Assembly: GCF_000308455.1 (NCBI RefSeq)
Contig: NZ_BAFP01000104.1
Location: 42,372-106,371 of the forward strand
DNA from: Nocardia abscessus NBRC 100374
GTDB lineage: Bacteria > Actinomycetota > Actinomycetes > Mycobacteriales > Mycobacteriaceae
Reading direction: 5' to 3'
DNA: 64,000 bases
Under the pieces are notes generated by a model. It was not told the DNA's origin and ran no database searches. It was given only the letters and a program-made list of their open reading frames with translations. This document shows positions 61,412 to 64,000 of the stretch, one piece after another (the stretch's first letter is position 1; the number at the start of each line of letters is the position of its first letter). The translations under genes were made by a program, and so were the position numbers.

Positions 61412-63526
61412 TCACTCCTCGGCTTCGGCGTCCTCCGCGGCTGTCTCCGGCGCGACCGCTTCGGGGCCGCCTTCCAGCAGCCGCCGGAACCCCTCCTCGT
61501 CGAGGATCGGCACACCGAGTTCCTCCGCCTTGGCGGCCTTGGAGCCGGGCGCGTCGCCGATCACCACGAACGCGGTCTTCTTCGATACCGAGCTCGCGGC
61601 CTTGCCGCCGCGCACCAGGATCGCCTCCTTGGCGCCATCGCGGGTGAAGCCTTGCAGCGAGCCGGTCACCACGATGGACAGGCCCGCCAGATTGCGCTCG
61701 ATGGATTCGTCGCGCTCGTCCTCCGTCCGCACCCCCGCGGCGCGCCACTTCGCCACCACGGCGCGGTGCCACTCGACGGTGAACCACTCCGCCACCGCGG
61801 CGGCGATGGTCGGGCCGACGCCGTCGGCCGCGGCCAGTTCCTCGAGCGACGCCTCCTGGATGCGGTCCAGGCTGCCGAATTCGGCGGCCAGCGCCCGCGC
61901 CGCGGTGGGGCCGACGTGCCGGATGGACAGGCCGACCAGCACCCGCCACAGCGGCCGGTCCTTGGCGACGGCCAGGTTCTCCAGCAGCCGCTTGCCGTTG
62001 GCGGACAGGCTGCCGTTCTTGTTCGCGTACAGCGAGGTGGTCAGCAGCGCCGTCTCGTCCAGGTCGAACAGGTCACCCTCGTCGGTGATGGCGCGGGACT
62101 TCAGCAGATCGATCGCGCCTTCGTAGCCGAGCGCCTCGATGTCGAAGGCGCCGCGGCCTGCCACGTGGTACACGCGCTCGCGCAACTGTGCCGGACAGAA
62201 CTGCTGGTTGGGGCAGCGGATGTCGGCGTCGCCCTCTTTCTCGGGCCGCAGTTCGGTGCCGCACTCGGGGCAGTGGGTCGGCATCACGAACTCGCGCGCG
62301 TCCTCGGGCCGGGCATCCACCACCGGACCCAGCACCTCGGGGATGACATCGCCCGCCTTGCGGATGGTGACCGTATCGCCGATCAGCACACCCTTGCGCT
62401 TGACCTCGGCGGCGTTGTGCAGAGTGGCCATCGCGACCGTGGATCCCGCGACGGACACCGGCTCCATCACCGCGAACGGCGTCACCCGGCCGGTGCGGCC
62501 GACGTTCACCTGGATGTTCAGCAGCTTGGTCGTCGCCTCCTCGGGCGGATACTTATAGGCGATCGCCCAGCGCGGAGCGCGGGAGGTCGAGCCGAGACGG
62601 CGTTGCAGCGCGGTCTCATCGATCTTGATCACCTGGCCGTCGATCTCGTGCTCGATGTCGTGGCGGTGCTCGCCCCAGTAGGCGACCCGCTCGATCACCG
62701 CGTCGATGCCCTGCACCCGCCTGGTGTGCTCGGACACCGGCAGGCCCCACGCGGCGAGCGCGCGATACGCCTCGTACTGCGAGGTCGGCGTGTAGCCCTC
62801 GATGCGGCCGAAGCCGTGGCAGATCATGCGCAGCCTGCGCCGCGCGGTGACCGACGGATCCTTCTGACGCAGCGAACCGGCCGCGGTGTTGCGCGGATTG
62901 GCGTAGGGCGGCTTGCCCTCGGCCACGATGGCGGCGTTGAGCGTCTCGAAATCCTCCAGCCGGAAGTACACCTCGCCGCGGACCTCGAGCACCTCAGGAA
63001 TGGGGAATTCGTCGCTGGGGGTCAGCTCGCCGGGGATGTCGTCGATGGTGCGCGCGTTGAGCGTCACGTCCTCACCGGTGCGTCCGTCGCCGCGGGTGGC
63101 GCCGCGCACCAGCCGCCCGTTGCGGTAGACGAGGTTCAGCGCGACGCCGTCGATCTTCACCTCGCACAGATAGTGCAGGTCCGGGCCGGTCTCCGCCTCC
63201 ACCCGGGCGGCCCAGGCGCGTAGCTCGTCGACGTCGAACACGTTGTCCAGCGACAGCATCCGCTCGAGGTGGTCGACCGCGGTGAAATCGGTCGCGAAAC
63301 CGCCGCCGACGAGCTGGGTCGGCGAATCCGGCGTGCGCAGGTCCGGATGCTCGTCCTCCATGGTCTGCAGCCGCCGCAACAGTGCGTCGAACTCACCGTC
63401 GGAGATGATCGGCGCATCCCGGACGTAGTAGCGGAACTGGTGCTCACGTACCTCGTCCGCGAGTTGCTGCCACTCCACCCGCTGCTCCGCCGTCGCCGGG
63501 GCCGCCGCGCTGTCGCTGTCACTCAC
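61412..63526 (-). CDS. ligA: NAD-dependent DNA ligase
   Basis: 704 residues from a GTG at 63526. The frame to 63718 is open but its extra residues are unlike the family. It seals nicks using NAD. The nucleotidyl Lys is in EVKIDG (Lys 124), the adenylation domain has SLDNVFDVDE, the OB-fold has VGRTGRVTPFA, and the zinc finger has HCPECGTEL and RCPNQQFCPAQL. Helix-hairpin-helix repeats and a final BRCT domain (GLSIVVTGSLQGFTRDGAKE) follow, then an acidic tail. Confidence 0.96.
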   Translation of the reverse strand: MSDSDSAAAPATAEQRVEWQQLADEVREHQFRYYVRDAPIISDGEFDALLRRLQTMEDEHPDLRTPDSPTQLVGGGFATDFTAVDHLERMLSLDNVFDVDELRAWAARVEAETGPDLHYLCEVKIDGVALNLVYRNGRLVRGATRGDGRTGEDVTLNARTIDDIPGELTPSDEFPIPEVLEVRGEVYFRLEDFETLNAAIVAEGKPPYANPRNTAAGSLRQKDPSVTARRRLRMICHGFGRIEGYTPTSQYEAYRALAAWGLPVSEHTRRVQGIDAVIERVAYWGEHRHDIEHEIDGQVIKIDETALQRRLGSTSRAPRWAIAYKYPPEEATTKLLNIQVNVGRTGRVTPFAVMEPVSVAGSTVAMATLHNAAEVKRKGVLIGDTVTIRKAGDVIPEVLGPVVDARPEDAREFVMPTHCPECGTELRPEKEGDADIRCPNQQFCPAQLRERVYHVAGRGAFDIEALGYEGAIDLLKSRAITDEGDLFDLDETALLTTSLYANKNGSLSANGKRLLENLAVAKDRPLWRVLVGLSIRHVGPTAARALAAEFGSLDRIQEASLEELAAADGVGPTIAAAVAEWFTVEWHRAVVAKWRAAGVRTEDERDESIERNLAGLSIVVTGSLQGFTRDGAKEAILVRGGKAASSVSKKTAFVVIGDAPGSKAAKAEELGVPILDEEGFRRLLEGGPEAVAPETAAEDAEAEE

Positions 63527-63609
63527 CCATCGCACATTAGCCGAGGCCGCCGACAGCACCTCGTCATGTTCGCGCACGTCGCCGCACCCGACGGCACGGA
63601 TTCCGGACG

Positions 63610-64000
63610 TCAGGAGAAGGAAAGCTCCTCCGGCTCCTCCGCATACGCGCGCGCGATCTCCGCGGCCAGGCGCAGCGCCCGCCGGCTCCACTCCAGCGGG
63701 ACGCCCGCCAGACCACATGCCGGACTGACCGCCACCCGTTGCGCCAGCGTCCGGCGGCCGAAGCCGAGCCGATCGATCAGCCGGACGCCCGGCTCGGCGA
63801 ATTCGCGCCAGGTGACCGTGGTCGCCTGCGGCTCGGTCGGGACGACACCGAGCACCAGCTGCTTACCCGCTTCGAGGGCTTCCCCGACCTCGTCGAGTTG
63901 CCCGGTGCCGATCGTGCTCAGGTCGAAGCCGATCGCGGCGGCGGCGCTGCGGCGCAAGAGGCCCAGCGCGGGCGGTTCGGCGCAGCTGTGCACCAGCACC
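63610..64000 (-). CDS. MetE-like methionine synthase domain protein, C-terminal part (cut by window edge)
   Basis: At least 130 residues, open to the right edge. The sequence has VHSCAEPPALG and SPACGLAGVPLEWS, which supply the His-x-Cys and second Cys zinc ligands of cobalamin-independent methionine synthase. Such short MetE-like proteins are distinct from full MetE. In M. tuberculosis Rv3015c sits upstream of ligA in the same way. The start is beyond the window. Confidence 0.75.
   Translation of the reverse strand, partial: VLVHSCAEPPALGLLRRSAAAAIGFDLSTIGTGQLDEVGEALEAGKQLVLGVVPTEPQATTVTWREFAEPGVRLIDRLGFGRRTLAQRVAVSPACGLAGVPLEWSRRALRLAAEIARAYAEEPEELSFS

Overview
The window is high-GC actinobacterial DNA, most likely Nocardia or a close mycolic-acid relative. 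The evidence is strong codon-position GC bias, many GTG/TTG starts, a mycobacterial-type core gene order, a KstR-type palindrome and PknB-like kinases. The core order ilvC-ilvN-ilvB / cfp6-like / doxX-like / lppZ-like / gatB / pfkA / gatA-gatC / ACT protein / ligA / MetE-like matches, from memory, the M. tuberculosis Rv3001c-Rv3015c neighbourhood. Here it is opened up by several accessory blocks.

Layout. 0-8.7 kb is an accessory region: the start of a Nudix-like gene, a P450, an XRE regulator coupled to a GNAT acetyltransferase, three small unknown genes, a McrB-McrC type IV restriction pair and a second, related GNAT. 8.8-12.3 kb holds a MoxR ATPase with its VWA partner and a double-hotdog thioesterase. 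12.7-20 kb is branched-chain amino acid synthesis: ilvC, ilvN-ilvB preceded by a leader peptide and attenuator, then cfp6-like and ilvD. 20-26 kb has DoxX and LppZ homologues, a LysR regulator divergent from a DMT exporter and its coupled NAD(P)-binding partner, and a secreted beta-propeller. 26-31 kb has gatB, a lipoprotein hydrolase, remnants of toxin-antitoxin genes and pfkA.

31-55 kb is a block of about 24 kb between pfkA and gatA. It contains two beta-lactamase-fold lipoproteins, a frameshifted AbrB-type gene, an oxidoreductase with TetR, an ArsR-SRPBCC pair, a P450 lacking the ExxR motif, cysteine dioxygenase coupled to a rhodanese, two Ser/Thr kinases, two NarL-type two-component pairs, a MacB-type ABC exporter, and a phospholipase A2 coupled to a membrane hydrolase. 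55-64 kb returns to the core: a KstR-box SRPBCC gene, gatCA, the ACT protein, a GNAT, an AAA ATPase, ligA and a truncated MetE-like gene at the edge.

The most unusual structures are two in-frame repeat-built linker ORFs. Each sits between two operon partners and overlaps both by 4 bases: kinase to regulator at 41774-41992, and ABC ATPase to permease at 44525-44806. The ExxR-less P450, the apparently leaderless ilvB leader peptide and the CRISPR-I-E-like palindromes in front of ilvC also deserve attention. No tRNA, rRNA, insertion sequence or genuine CRISPR array was seen.
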